Assembly (NCBI GenBank): GCA_947497175.1
Contig: CANMFM010000004.1
Location: 372,001-436,000 of the forward strand
Length of the DNA stretch: 64,000 nt
Source of the DNA: an uncultured Aquimarina sp.
GTDB taxonomy: Bacteria; Bacteroidota; Bacteroidia; Flavobacteriales; Flavobacteriaceae
Reading direction: 5' to 3'
The notes under the pieces were generated by a model, which saw only the letters and a list, made by a program, of their open reading frames with translations, made no database searches and was not told the DNA's origin. Below, in pieces: positions 16,938 to 25,032 of the stretch; the first letter of the stretch is position 1; each line of letters starts with the position of its first letter. Made by a program: the position numbers and the translations under genes.

Positions 16938-19793
16938 ATGGATAAAGGCGCAAAATTTTATAGATGTGATTTTCAAGTACACAGTCCAAGAGATATTAAT
17001 TGGACAGGTGTTCGTTTTGGTGTAAACGCTGAACAAATAGCAAATTTATCAGAAGCTGAAAAGCAACAAATCGACGAGAATCGCGAACAATTTTGCAAGG
17101 AATACTTAGATAAAATCAGTAGTGCTGGAATCAATGCTATCGCAATGACTGACCATCACGATGTGGTCTTCGTCCAGCATTTGAGAAAAGTCGCCAAAGA
17201 GCAGAACGAAATACACGAATTAATGGGCGAACCAGAAAAAATTGTAACAGTATTTCCGGGTATTGAACTTAGTCTTTCCAATCCAGCCAGTCAGGTCATA
17301 ATTATTTTTGATGCTGATTTCGAAGATGCACGTCTTAATTCTGTTCTCAATTTTCTCGGTATTCAGGCTACAGACAAATATGATAAACAGACAGTTCAAA
17401 CTCAAAGAATTTCTCAAGAAGTCATCAGCAACCTTTCCCAGCTTCACAAAATCTTGGATGAAGTAAATTATTGTAAAGGTAGGTATATCGTTCTTCCAAA
17501 TGTTGGTAAAGGTGGTCAGCATTCAATCATACGCCAAGGTTTCCAAGAGCATTATATTAAAATGCCCTGTGTTGGCGGTTATGTCGATAAAGAAATATCG
17601 TCTGAATCTGGATATCAAAATAAAATTAATGGTGGTGATGTAAATTATGGTAATAAAAGTATAGGTCTTGTATCCACATCTGATAATAGGTATGAAGATG
17701 GACGTGAGTTTGGAAAATATTCTACTTGGGTAAAATGGGCAGAACCTACTGCAGAGGCAATTAGACAGGCGTGTTTAGCCAAGGAATCCAGAATATCCCA
17801 AGCCGAACCAGAAATGCCACAAATATTTATTGAAGCAATCGATGTTACAAACTCAAAATTTTTGGGAAGTTTTAATATTAGATTCAATCGTCAATATAAT
17901 GCATTTATAGGTGGAAGAGGAACGGGCAAGTCAACCATATTGGAATACATCAGATGGGGACTATGCGACCAAACCGTAAAAATTGGCAACTACCAAGAGC
18001 TGGATATCATTCAGAATCGTCGAGATACTCTGATAAAGAAAACCTTAACCGCTGTTAGCGGTGAGGTAAGAATAACAATGGTCAAAAATGATGTACGGCA
18101 TATCGTTAAAAGAAATTCTTCAAGCAGGGAAATACTTTTGAAGATTGGGGATGGGGAATTTCAAAAAGTTAGTGAAGAGGATATCCGTAAGGTACTGCCC
18201 ATCCAATCATACAGTCAGAAACAACTAAGTGATGTAGGTGTTAAGACTGAAGAACTTAAACGATTCATAGAGCAACCTATAAAAAGCAGCTTAGAGCGTA
18301 TCTCATATAAGTTAGATGAAACAAATCTTAAATTAAAAAATGCTTATAACCAACTGGTGCGCAAGAAAAAGGTACAGAACGAGATTGCCAATTTTAATAT
18401 TGAAGGTAGTTCTATTAAAGGACAGGTTAAGGGTATTCGTGAATCCTTAAAAGGTATTTCGGAAGACGACCAAAAAACGATTGATAAAAAATCAAAATTT
18501 GAGTTAGAAAAGACAATTATAGAAAATACTGAATCTGAACTGACCCTTTTTGATTCCAAAACAGATGAACTTCTTGAACTATTGAAGTTGTACCCAGAAC
18601 CTATTGAGCCTTTCCTTGAAGATGTCGAAAACAAGGAATTAATAGCTAAACTTGATACCGAAATCAATTCAAAATTCAAGAACATCAACGATGCTGTTCA
18701 AAAATTAAAGGATGTCTTTAGTGAAAGTGGATTGAAGGCATACAATGAAATTATTGAAGAATGGGAAAAAAAGGAAGCCGCATTCAATTCTGAATATGAG
18801 GCAGCCAAGGGCAAATCTCAATCAAGTCAAGAGCAATTATCAAACATAAAAAAGCTGGAAGACCGTCTGGCTGAAATCAATAGTTTAGTTGCCGAAAGAA
18901 AATCTGTTATTAAAAAGCTTGGAAATCCTGAAGTTGATTATAACATCCATAATGAAGAATGGAAAAACTTACACATTGAAAAAGTCGGTGTCTTGAACGA
19001 CCAAGCAACAAATTTTACGGATTTGTCAAACAACCTTATAAAAGCAATAGTCACTAAGAACATCAATCTTGCAAATTTCAAAGAAAAATTTCGTTCTATT
19101 CTTGAAGGAACAAGAATTAGGGAAGAACGAATAGATGCATTGTTGGAAAATATTCGCAGTAAAGCAGACCCTATTACCCAATTTATAGCTGTTTCAGAAG
19201 AACTACGACTATTGGCTGAATTCAAGCTGGATGAAGATAATCCAGAAGATTTACCTGCAACACCAATTTTGGATTCAGCAGGATTTTCTGAAGACCATAA
19301 GCTAAAAATTCAATCCAAAATTTCTACTGATGATTGGTTGCAATTAACAGCAACGGAATTGGAATTCAATCCAGAATTCTTTTATACAACAAATAATGAG
19401 CTTGGGGACGAAATTCCTTTTCGAGATGCATCTGCTGGACAACAAGCTACTGCACTTCTTACAGTTCTACTTAATCAACCAGGAATACCTTTATTGATAG
19501 ACCAGCCAGAGGATGACATTGATAACCGAGCGATTGATGCAATAATCAAAAACATTTGGAATGCTAAAAAGAAAAGACAGTTGATTTTCACAAGCCATAA
19601 CGCCAACTTAGTTGTAAATGGTGACGCTGAATTAGTAATATGCTGTGATTATAAAGATGCAAGCTCGCAAACCAGAGGTGTTATAAAAGCTGAAGGCGCA
19701 ATTGATAGGAAAAAAATAAAAAACGAAATTACTTCAGTAATGGAAGGTGGTGAAAAGGCATTTAGACTTAGAAAGGATAAATACGGCTTTTAA
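16938..19793 (+). CDS. TrlF-type PHP-domain AAA/SMC-like ATPase
   Basis: A 951-aa protein. Residues 1-290 form a PHP-type phosphoesterase domain (FQVHSPRD, AIAMTDHHDVVF). From about 320 there is an SMC/ABC-like ATPase: Walker A FIGGRGTGKST, a long coiled coil (about 450-720), the signature-like DASAGQQATALL, Walker B PLLIDQPEDDID and a switch histidine in IFTSHNANLV. PHP-ATPases of this kind occur in defence islands and mobile elements. Its position between transfer and mobilization modules marks it as cargo. The PHP part probably acts as a nuclease or phosphatase; the substrate is unknown. Confidence 0.8.
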   Translation: MDKGAKFYRCDFQVHSPRDINWTGVRFGVNAEQIANLSEAEKQQIDENREQFCKEYLDKISSAGINAIAMTDHHDVVFVQHLRKVAKEQNEIHELMGEPEKIVTVFPGIELSLSNPASQVIIIFDADFEDARLNSVLNFLGIQATDKYDKQTVQTQRISQEVISNLSQLHKILDEVNYCKGRYIVLPNVGKGGQHSIIRQGFQEHYIKMPCVGGYVDKEISSESGYQNKINGGDVNYGNKSIGLVSTSDNRYEDGREFGKYSTWVKWAEPTAEAIRQACLAKESRISQAEPEMPQIFIEAIDVTNSKFLGSFNIRFNRQYNAFIGGRGTGKSTILEYIRWGLCDQTVKIGNYQELDIIQNRRDTLIKKTLTAVSGEVRITMVKNDVRHIVKRNSSSREILLKIGDGEFQKVSEEDIRKVLPIQSYSQKQLSDVGVKTEELKRFIEQPIKSSLERISYKLDETNLKLKNAYNQLVRKKKVQNEIANFNIEGSSIKGQVKGIRESLKGISEDDQKTIDKKSKFELEKTIIENTESELTLFDSKTDELLELLKLYPEPIEPFLEDVENKELIAKLDTEINSKFKNINDAVQKLKDVFSESGLKAYNEIIEEWEKKEAAFNSEYEAAKGKSQSSQEQLSNIKKLEDRLAEINSLVAERKSVIKKLGNPEVDYNIHNEEWKNLHIEKVGVLNDQATNFTDLSNNLIKAIVTKNINLANFKEKFRSILEGTRIREERIDALLENIRSKADPITQFIAVSEELRLLAEFKLDEDNPEDLPATPILDSAGFSEDHKLKIQSKISTDDWLQLTATELEFNPEFFYTTNNELGDEIPFRDASAGQQATALLTVLLNQPGIPLLIDQPEDDIDNRAIDAIIKNIWNAKKKRQLIFTSHNANLVVNGDAELVICCDYKDASSQTRGVIKAEGAIDRKKIKNEITSVMEGGEKAFRLRKDKYGF

Positions 19794-19794
19794 T

Positions 19795-21375
19795 TTAACT
19801 AAATATAGACTTCGCCTCATCATAAACCCGCTCAAAATTAGCCGCTAAATCCGCCTGAGAAAATTGCTTGGATTCTTCAGGAAGCTGCCGCTGAATTCTT
19901 GACAATTTAAACTGCACTTTCTTATCCTTACCATCAGCATAGGTTATAAATTCGCCCTGTTTTAATCGAAAGAAAACGTCTGCTCTAATTTTCGGGATTT
20001 CTTTTTCGCCCGTTGTGATTCGCGTATCAAAATCGAGATTATGGCCTCGGCTGATGCTTTTGGTTGGGTCTTTGATGATTTCAAAAAAGCGCTCATAGTA
20101 TTTGGCGGTGTCTGGGTCGTTGACTTTGCCAAAGAACTGGTAGGATAGGTTGCTCAAAATCGCTTTGCTTGCCTTGTCGCCGTACATCATATCGTTCTGA
20201 ATCTTATCCTGCATTACGTAAATGGTGGCAATATCATAACTTCTAAGTGTTGCCGGAATTCGGTGCATATTCAACAGGCGAATCGTTGGTGCTTCTTCCA
20301 TCAACAGGAATGACGGTTTGGAATTTCTTACACTCATTTGTTTAGTAATGGTGTGAATGATTGTGGCAATTACTGGCGAATAGGATGTTTCATATTTAGG
20401 GTTGTTCACTACAGAAATGATTGCAGGATTTTCCTCGCTATTGATATTCAATGGCACTTCATCTGCGGATAGTGCCATAAAAATCCGCTGTGTACTAATT
20501 CGTTTTAGCGCATTTGCCAGAGTACTTTTAACACCAGCTGTCTGTCTATCTGAATCCTTACCGCTAATAAATGCATCTGCCATTGCTCTCGATGTGGTGT
20601 TGGTTTCCAGAAATTGGATAAGGCTATCGGTATCGAGTATTTGATAAATGGCTATCAAATGTGGAAGCGTACAGTAGTTGGGATAGTCGGTTTTCAGTTT
20701 CCAAATCAATCCACCTATCAAGCCTTCAGCGGCATCGTTAAAGAATTTTGTTGTTCCAGTAGTCCCGCTTTCCCTTTGTTCCAAAAGGTTTTCAATCAGC
20801 ACCCTTGAAACCTCATTTACGCTTTCCTCATTCTCTAAATAGCGTGGCGCAATAGGATTTACCCTATGGATGATTTTATCAAAGGAAATGACCTTAAACG
20901 GAATATCGCTATCCTTGAAAAGCGGATACGCCATTTCGGTTAATTCAAAATCCTTGTAGTCGTGAATGATTCCACAAAAGCGCTCTTTCCAGAAATGTTT
21001 TAAAAATCCATATACTACACTTTCGGTCTTTCCACTTCCGGCAGAACCGATGATGGATGCGCCCCTTTTGATATTATCTAATTTGAAATTTCCTTTGGTT
21101 GTTACAAAATTGACTCGGTACTTGCTATCGCCATTCTGTACGGTTTCAGTTTTATGCAGAAAGACATACAACCCTATATTAATTAGCATTAGCGGGCAGA
21201 CCAGATACAGCAATATCGATACTAATTCGTTCACTTGGGTTAAATAGATAACCAAGCAAGAAAGCATTGTGAAATTCAAGAATAGTGCGTACTTGCTCAC
21301 TCGAAACATTGCATAGGAAATGATACTGGCCACAGCAATAATTGAAAGTATCGTTATGAGATTGTCTATTTCCAT
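19795..21375 (-). CDS. mobC: Type IV coupling protein (VirD4/TraG-like, MobC of Bacteroidota)
   Basis: A 526-aa ATPase that brings the relaxase-DNA complex to the transfer channel. Three or four N-terminal hydrophobic segments (residues 5-75) precede Walker A IIGSAGSGKTES (109-120). Walker B is SFLLMEEAPT, and the conserved IATIYVMQDKIQ follows. It sits four bases after the relaxase gene in the minus-strand mob operon and converges on the TrlF gene two bases away. Confidence 0.85.
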   Translation of the reverse strand: MEIDNLITILSIIAVASIISYAMFRVSKYALFLNFTMLSCLVIYLTQVNELVSILLYLVCPLMLINIGLYVFLHKTETVQNGDSKYRVNFVTTKGNFKLDNIKRGASIIGSAGSGKTESVVYGFLKHFWKERFCGIIHDYKDFELTEMAYPLFKDSDIPFKVISFDKIIHRVNPIAPRYLENEESVNEVSRVLIENLLEQRESGTTGTTKFFNDAAEGLIGGLIWKLKTDYPNYCTLPHLIAIYQILDTDSLIQFLETNTTSRAMADAFISGKDSDRQTAGVKSTLANALKRISTQRIFMALSADEVPLNINSEENPAIISVVNNPKYETSYSPVIATIIHTITKQMSVRNSKPSFLLMEEAPTIRLLNMHRIPATLRSYDIATIYVMQDKIQNDMMYGDKASKAILSNLSYQFFGKVNDPDTAKYYERFFEIIKDPTKSISRGHNLDFDTRITTGEKEIPKIRADVFFRLKQGEFITYADGKDKKVQFKLSRIQRQLPEESKQFSQADLAANFERVYDEAKSIFS

Positions 21376-21378
21376 ACC

Positions 21379-22410
21379 CTAAATTCCTATTGAACTTGAT
21401 TTGATTGCCACTTCTGCACCACGTCTTAACCGCTTGAAAACCCGAAGTGCAATTTGTGCTTGACTAACTGGAATACTTGGCACTATCGGTAATCCTGATT
21501 TGGTAATCATTTTAAACGCTAATGCTTTTTCGTTCGCTGGTAATTTCATCAAGGCGGCGAAATACAAGTTGGGGTTTTTTATAAAATCCTTTCTTGCTTT
21601 GTAGGTCTCGGCAAAGTTGCGTTTGTAGCCAAAAGTTTTGTCGAACGTTTTTTCTGCTTTCGCGAAAAAGGCATCTCTATCAAAACCACGCTTTACCTTT
21701 TTGCCGTGCATTTCAACTTCGGAAGCTTTGTGTTTACTTCCTGGGGAAAGACTGACCGAATTGGAAGCATCCTTTCTGCTCACGATGATATGGATATGGC
21801 TTTGGTTTCCATCCTTTTTCATTCCCTGGACAATCCGTTTGTCATTTTGCTGGTGTGGTGCTTGGCGTTCCAATTTGGCAATTTCCTTTTCCATCCTTTT
21901 AATATTCCCTTCAGCTCGCCCTTCTTGAATGTTTCTGATTTCGGTTTTCAGCTGAAGAATTTTTGTAGCAAAAGGTTGGTTTTCTTTAATCTGAAAATCT
22001 GTTCCCTTGAATGTTCTTTGGTGTTCAATTTTCGCATAATATTTTATGTCATCGATGGTTATAGGTCGCCCGTTTATTTCCCGATTGAAACCGGCAACAT
22101 AATCTTTCATCAGCTCACGGGTGTAGGTTTTTAAATCTTGACTATTGTTCTGAAGTTTTCGCAATTCATATTTTGAAGGACTAACCGTAATCGAATAAAA
22201 CTTGGGTTCTTTCTTTTTTAATTTTGCGGTGTTTCCATCAATTTCTTTGACCACTTCTTCAGCGGAAATCTCATCGCCATAGTGGTTAAAAAAGTGTTCC
22301 ATATCCCGCTGTTCCAAACCTTGATTTTCCTTTTCCAAATAGCCCACAAAATCAGCTGAACTTTGTGAATAATTGTTGCCTAATTTTTGAGGTGTGATTG
22401 TGATATACAT
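21379..22410 (-). CDS. mobB: Relaxase/mobilization protein MobB (DUF5712 type)
   Basis: A 343-aa protein of the MobB/DUF5712 family. The histidine pair of relaxase motif III is seen in GNQSHIHIIVSRKD (about residue 205-218), and a first-motif-like Tyr/Asn region lies at the N-terminus (MYITITPQKLGNNYSQSSAD). A helical region precedes the HxH motif. It should nick oriT and lead the strand into the recipient. It lies between the BfmA-type gene and the coupling protein gene. The catalytic Tyr is not assigned with certainty. Confidence 0.75.
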   Translation of the reverse strand: MYITITPQKLGNNYSQSSADFVGYLEKENQGLEQRDMEHFFNHYGDEISAEEVVKEIDGNTAKLKKKEPKFYSITVSPSKYELRKLQNNSQDLKTYTRELMKDYVAGFNREINGRPITIDDIKYYAKIEHQRTFKGTDFQIKENQPFATKILQLKTEIRNIQEGRAEGNIKRMEKEIAKLERQAPHQQNDKRIVQGMKKDGNQSHIHIIVSRKDASNSVSLSPGSKHKASEVEMHGKKVKRGFDRDAFFAKAEKTFDKTFGYKRNFAETYKARKDFIKNPNLYFAALMKLPANEKALAFKMITKSGLPIVPSIPVSQAQIALRVFKRLRRGAEVAIKSSSIGI

Positions 22411-22421
22411 AGCTCAAAAAA

Positions 22422-22802
22422 TTAAAGTTGATTACTTGTGTTTTGCTTTTCTCGAAAACGGACTTCCTTCTTTTCTTCCGCATATTTCTTTTCTACAATC
22501 AGCGGTTTTTTGGTTGGCTCTTCGGTCTCAAAAAGGGACTGAATCATAGCCACCGTAGGTTTGGTTTGTGTCTTTTCTACATCTCGCATTATGGCAATAA
22601 CCGCATTGATTCTTTTGAGTAATTTAGCTTCGATGGTTCGCCCTGTTGGTCCTAATTTTTCCTTTGGCGATATTTCGTTGTAGAAGAAAAAATCGAGCAT
22701 CGTGGACATCGCCTCGGTGTGCGATTTGAAGTATGTGCGTGAGAAAGTTTGGAAACGTTTTGCGGTTTCCTTTTTAAATCTAATTCCAGTAAATGAGTCC
22801 AT
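22422..22802 (-). CDS. BfmA/BtgA-family mobilization accessory protein
   Basis: A 126-aa protein with an N-terminal ribbon-helix-helix-like region (GIRFKKETAKRFQTFSR, SHTEAMSTMLDFFFYN) and a charged C-terminus. BfmA/BtgA proteins bind oriT DNA and help the relaxase. It is the first gene of the mob operon, and the intergenic region just upstream is rich in palindromes, as expected for an oriT. Confidence 0.85.
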   Translation of the reverse strand: MDSFTGIRFKKETAKRFQTFSRTYFKSHTEAMSTMLDFFFYNEISPKEKLGPTGRTIEAKLLKRINAVIAIMRDVEKTQTKPTVAMIQSLFETEEPTKKPLIVEKKYAEEKKEVRFREKQNTSNQL

Positions 22803-23110
22803 ATTTCGCCGATTTGTCGCAAAATCTTCCCTAAAAATGGGCGTTTCCAGCCCGTTTGTCGCAAATCGTTGATTGTCAAGAATTTAAAACATATTCAAAT
22901 CGCTGGTTATCAGCAATTTGAAAACGAAAAGGAATCCGAAACATCGCGCAGCGTGTTACCCTCTTGCTATTCCTTTTCGTCACGCGCAAGCGTGACAAAA
23001 ATCCATACAATCCGGCTAAAAAGCCGATTGCCATTTTCAGGGAAAATGATTTTCCGATATGTTATTTTCCGATGTGTACGGTTATCGGCGAAAGTCGAAA
23101 AGTGGATAAC
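22803..23110. other. Probable origin of transfer (oriT) region
   Basis: Gene-free stretch directly upstream of the mob operon. It holds a 12-base perfect inverted repeat ACGAAAAGGAAT (22924-22935) / ATTCCTTTTCGT (22969-22980), a hairpin GTCACGC-GCAA-GCGTGAC (22979-22996), a hairpin CGGCT-AAAA-AGCCG (23013-23026) and two copies of TTTGTCGCAAA (about 22814 and 22856). Position and palindromes suit an oriT. The nick site cannot be fixed by eye. Confidence 0.5.
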
Positions 23111-23188
23111 CTTACGTAAAATTGAATGCTGAATTTCAGCGAAATAAAGATACGTTTTTTTCTTGACTATATATTAATTGCATAGAAA

Positions 23189-23214
23189 AACACCTCTAAA
23201 AATTCAGAGGTGTT
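23189..23214 (-). terminator. Terminator after the 65-aa ORF
   Basis: A 9-base stem AACACCTCT / AGAGGTGTT with an 8-base loop, followed on the minus strand by TTTTT. It separates the gene at 23236 from the oriT region. Confidence 0.7.
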
Positions 23215-23235
23215 CTGATTTAAAAATTGCCAAAA

Positions 23236-23433
23236 TTATATATTGAAAACGTATGTATAGGAATATAAATTCCGAAGAGCTTCTTCCTCAATCATCGTTT
23301 CAAAACAACCATAATTTTCTTTTACGTATTTGCGAATGCTATCCCCAAATTTTCGTTTCACATCTTCTTTGGAAGTTTCCAAAAGTCGGTTTTGAGCTTC
23401 TTCGCTCAAGTCTGTAAAATTGAGATATACCAT
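23236..23433 (-). CDS. Small conserved hypothetical protein
   Basis: A 65-aa acidic protein (LTDLSEEAQNRLLETSKEDV-type N-terminus is predicted helical; the tail is aromatic). No function is recognised. Similar short proteins appear beside radC-like and ssb genes in Bacteroidota mobile elements. It lies 11 bases after the JAB-domain gene on the same strand and has its own terminator, so it is probably the end of the radC-like/ssb transcript. Confidence 0.55.
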   Translation of the reverse strand: MVYLNFTDLSEEAQNRLLETSKEDVKRKFGDSIRKYVKENYGCFETMIEEEALRNLYSYTYVFNI

Positions 23434-23444
23434 AGCTTTAGATT

Positions 23445-23894
23445 TTACAAAATTCCGTTATCAGAAAAACTATAATAATCCCCATCTGGTGCAAATATCA
23501 AATGGTCAAGAATGGTAATGTCGAATAGTTTGGATGCCTTTTTAATCTTGTTCGTTAACCTTTTATCTGCATCGCTTGGTTCTAATTTTCCACTTGGGTG
23601 GTTGTGCGTTAAAATTATAGCTACCGATAAGGATTTTAAAATGACGGCAAACAAAATTCGTAGGTCTATCAATGTACCTGTAATTCCACCTTGCGAAAGT
23701 TGATATACACCTTTCACTTTATTGCTGTTGTTCAACAGAACAACTTTGAAGGTTTCTTGTATGCCGATTGTATCTTTATCCCAATCCTCAAAGAGCAGTT
23801 CTGCCGCATCTTGTGAATTACTTATTTTCTGCCACATTGATGATTTTAACCCGCCTTTGTAGCTAATCTTTATTTCGTTAACTTGTGCTTTCAT
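23445..23894 (-). CDS. JAB-domain (RadC-family) protein
   Basis: A 149-aa RadC/JAB protein. The JAMM metal motif is visible: an upstream Glu (IGIQETFKVVLL region) and HNHPSGKLEPSDAD with the two His and the Asp. The length equals the JAB domain only; the helix-hairpin-helix part of chromosomal RadC is absent, as is usual for mobile-element copies. It is probably a metallopeptidase or nuclease-like anti-restriction or recombination helper; the activity is uncertain. Confidence 0.8.
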   Translation of the reverse strand: MKAQVNEIKISYKGGLKSSMWQKISNSQDAAELLFEDWDKDTIGIQETFKVVLLNNSNKVKGVYQLSQGGITGTLIDLRILFAVILKSLSVAIILTHNHPSGKLEPSDADKRLTNKIKKASKLFDITILDHLIFAPDGDYYSFSDNGIL

Positions 23895-23971
23895 TGTGCA
23901 TATATTTAAATGTGTGAATAATGAAAAGAGGGCGCAACTTTCGAGAGGAACGCCCTCTTTGTTTTTGAAGA

Positions 23972-24316
23972 TTACTTGTCGTCTTTGCTTCCAAGTAACA
24001 GGATTTCATCGGCTACAACTTCTGTAACGTAGCGTTGGTTGCCATCATCGGTGGTGTAAGTTCGGGTCTTTAGTTTCCCTGTAATTCCAACCTCTTTGCC
24101 TTTTTCGACAAACTTTTCCACAATTTCGGCAGTCTTGCCCCAAGCCACTACGGTGTGCCAGTTGGTGTCCGTTTGCTTTTCGCCTTTGCTGTCTTTGTAA
24201 TACTCGTTTGTAGCGAGTGAGAAGCGGGCTACTTTCTTACCGCTTTCAAGGTTCGTGATTGTTGGCTCTTGTCCAACGTTTCCAATTAACTGTACGTGAT
24301 TTCTAATAGTACTCAT
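23972..24316 (-). CDS. ssb: Single-stranded DNA-binding protein
   Basis: A 114-aa OB-fold protein with the SSB hallmarks: NHVQLIGNVGQEP at the N-terminus, TNWHTVVAWGKTAEIV, KGKEVGITGKLKTRTYT and a C-terminal strand with VVADEILLL. The acidic tail is short (SKDDK) and lacks the DDIPF tip of chromosomal SSB. It coats the single strand during conjugal transfer or element replication. It is the first gene after a long structured noncoding region. Confidence 0.9.
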   Translation of the reverse strand: MSTIRNHVQLIGNVGQEPTITNLESGKKVARFSLATNEYYKDSKGEKQTDTNWHTVVAWGKTAEIVEKFVEKGKEVGITGKLKTRTYTTDDGNQRYVTEVVADEILLLGSKDDK

Positions 24317-24369
24317 AATAAAATATTTAAGTGATTTATATTTACCCTATTGATTTAAAACAGATTAAA

Positions 24370-24702
24370 TTTTAAGGGGTGTTTGTTCTTTTCTTTCGTG
24401 CACCGCACAATGGATAGAGTGGGTTTTGTCAAGACTTTTTGGGAATAAATCAGGTGTGTTTGCGACGTAGTAAATTCCTTGGAATTTCAAGGAAGTAGAA
24501 ACCTTATTTTTCACTAAAACTTGTACAGTCTTGACAAGTTCCATAAGGGCATTAGCAATTCTTTTAAACGCAGTTGCGTTTGAGCGTACCGACAGTTAAG
24601 CGAGATAAGTAGCTGTGGTTAAATTAGAATTGGTTATGTCGTGCCTGTTTTTCGACGCCCCGAAAAACAAGAAAGGCTTTATCCATTATAAACCCCTTAA
24701 AA
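24370..24702. other. Nested multi-branch structured noncoding segment
   Basis: No ORF. An 11-base closing stem TTTTAAGGGGT (24370-24380) / ACCCCTTAAAA (24692-24702) encloses a second stem (24409-24419 / 24677-24687) and inner stems: TTTGTCAAGACT (24425-24436) / AGTCTTGACAAG (24527-24538) containing TTCCTTG/CAAGGAA (24475-24494); AAACGC/GCGTTT (24566-24581); and TGTTTTTCG/CGAAAAACA (24646-24669). All are properly nested, as in a folded RNA or a DNA origin structure. The strand is unknown. Confidence 0.5.
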
Positions 24703-24728
24703 TGTGTAAGACAGCGGTTTGGTTTTTA

Positions 24729-24982
24729 AGGATTTTCGAGTGAGGGCTCAAGAAGACCGTGCCGAAAATCCTGTCAAGAAAATCAAGGCGATGGCTTTCC
24801 GATTAGAAAAGCGGACTTAATTCACGATTTTGGCTCAGGAATGTAGTGTTCCTTCCCAGTCCCGAAGTTTCGGGACGGGAAGGGTTAGCGGAATGGAAAG
24901 CTGAAATTGGGGATTGTGTCCAAGAGATATGTAGTGAAGCTCTTTCCCGAAGTGAAGTGGTTGCCTGCTTTTTCAGCAGGCG
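24729..24982. other. Second structured noncoding segment with strong hairpins
   Basis: No ORF. Stems are AGGATTTTCG/CGAAAATCCT (24729-24738, 24763-24772); a 15-base-pair hairpin with one bulge, CCTTCCC-A-GTCCCGAA / TTCGGGAC-GGGAAGG (24851-24883), enclosed by GCTTTCC/GGAAAGC (24794-24800, 24895-24901); and GCCTGCT/AGCAGGC (24963-24981). It is probably one unit with the preceding segment. Confidence 0.45.
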
Positions 24983-25032
24983 AGCGTGGAATGTAGGGGA
25001 ATGTGCTGAGGGGTATTTTAGCTAAGATTTAT

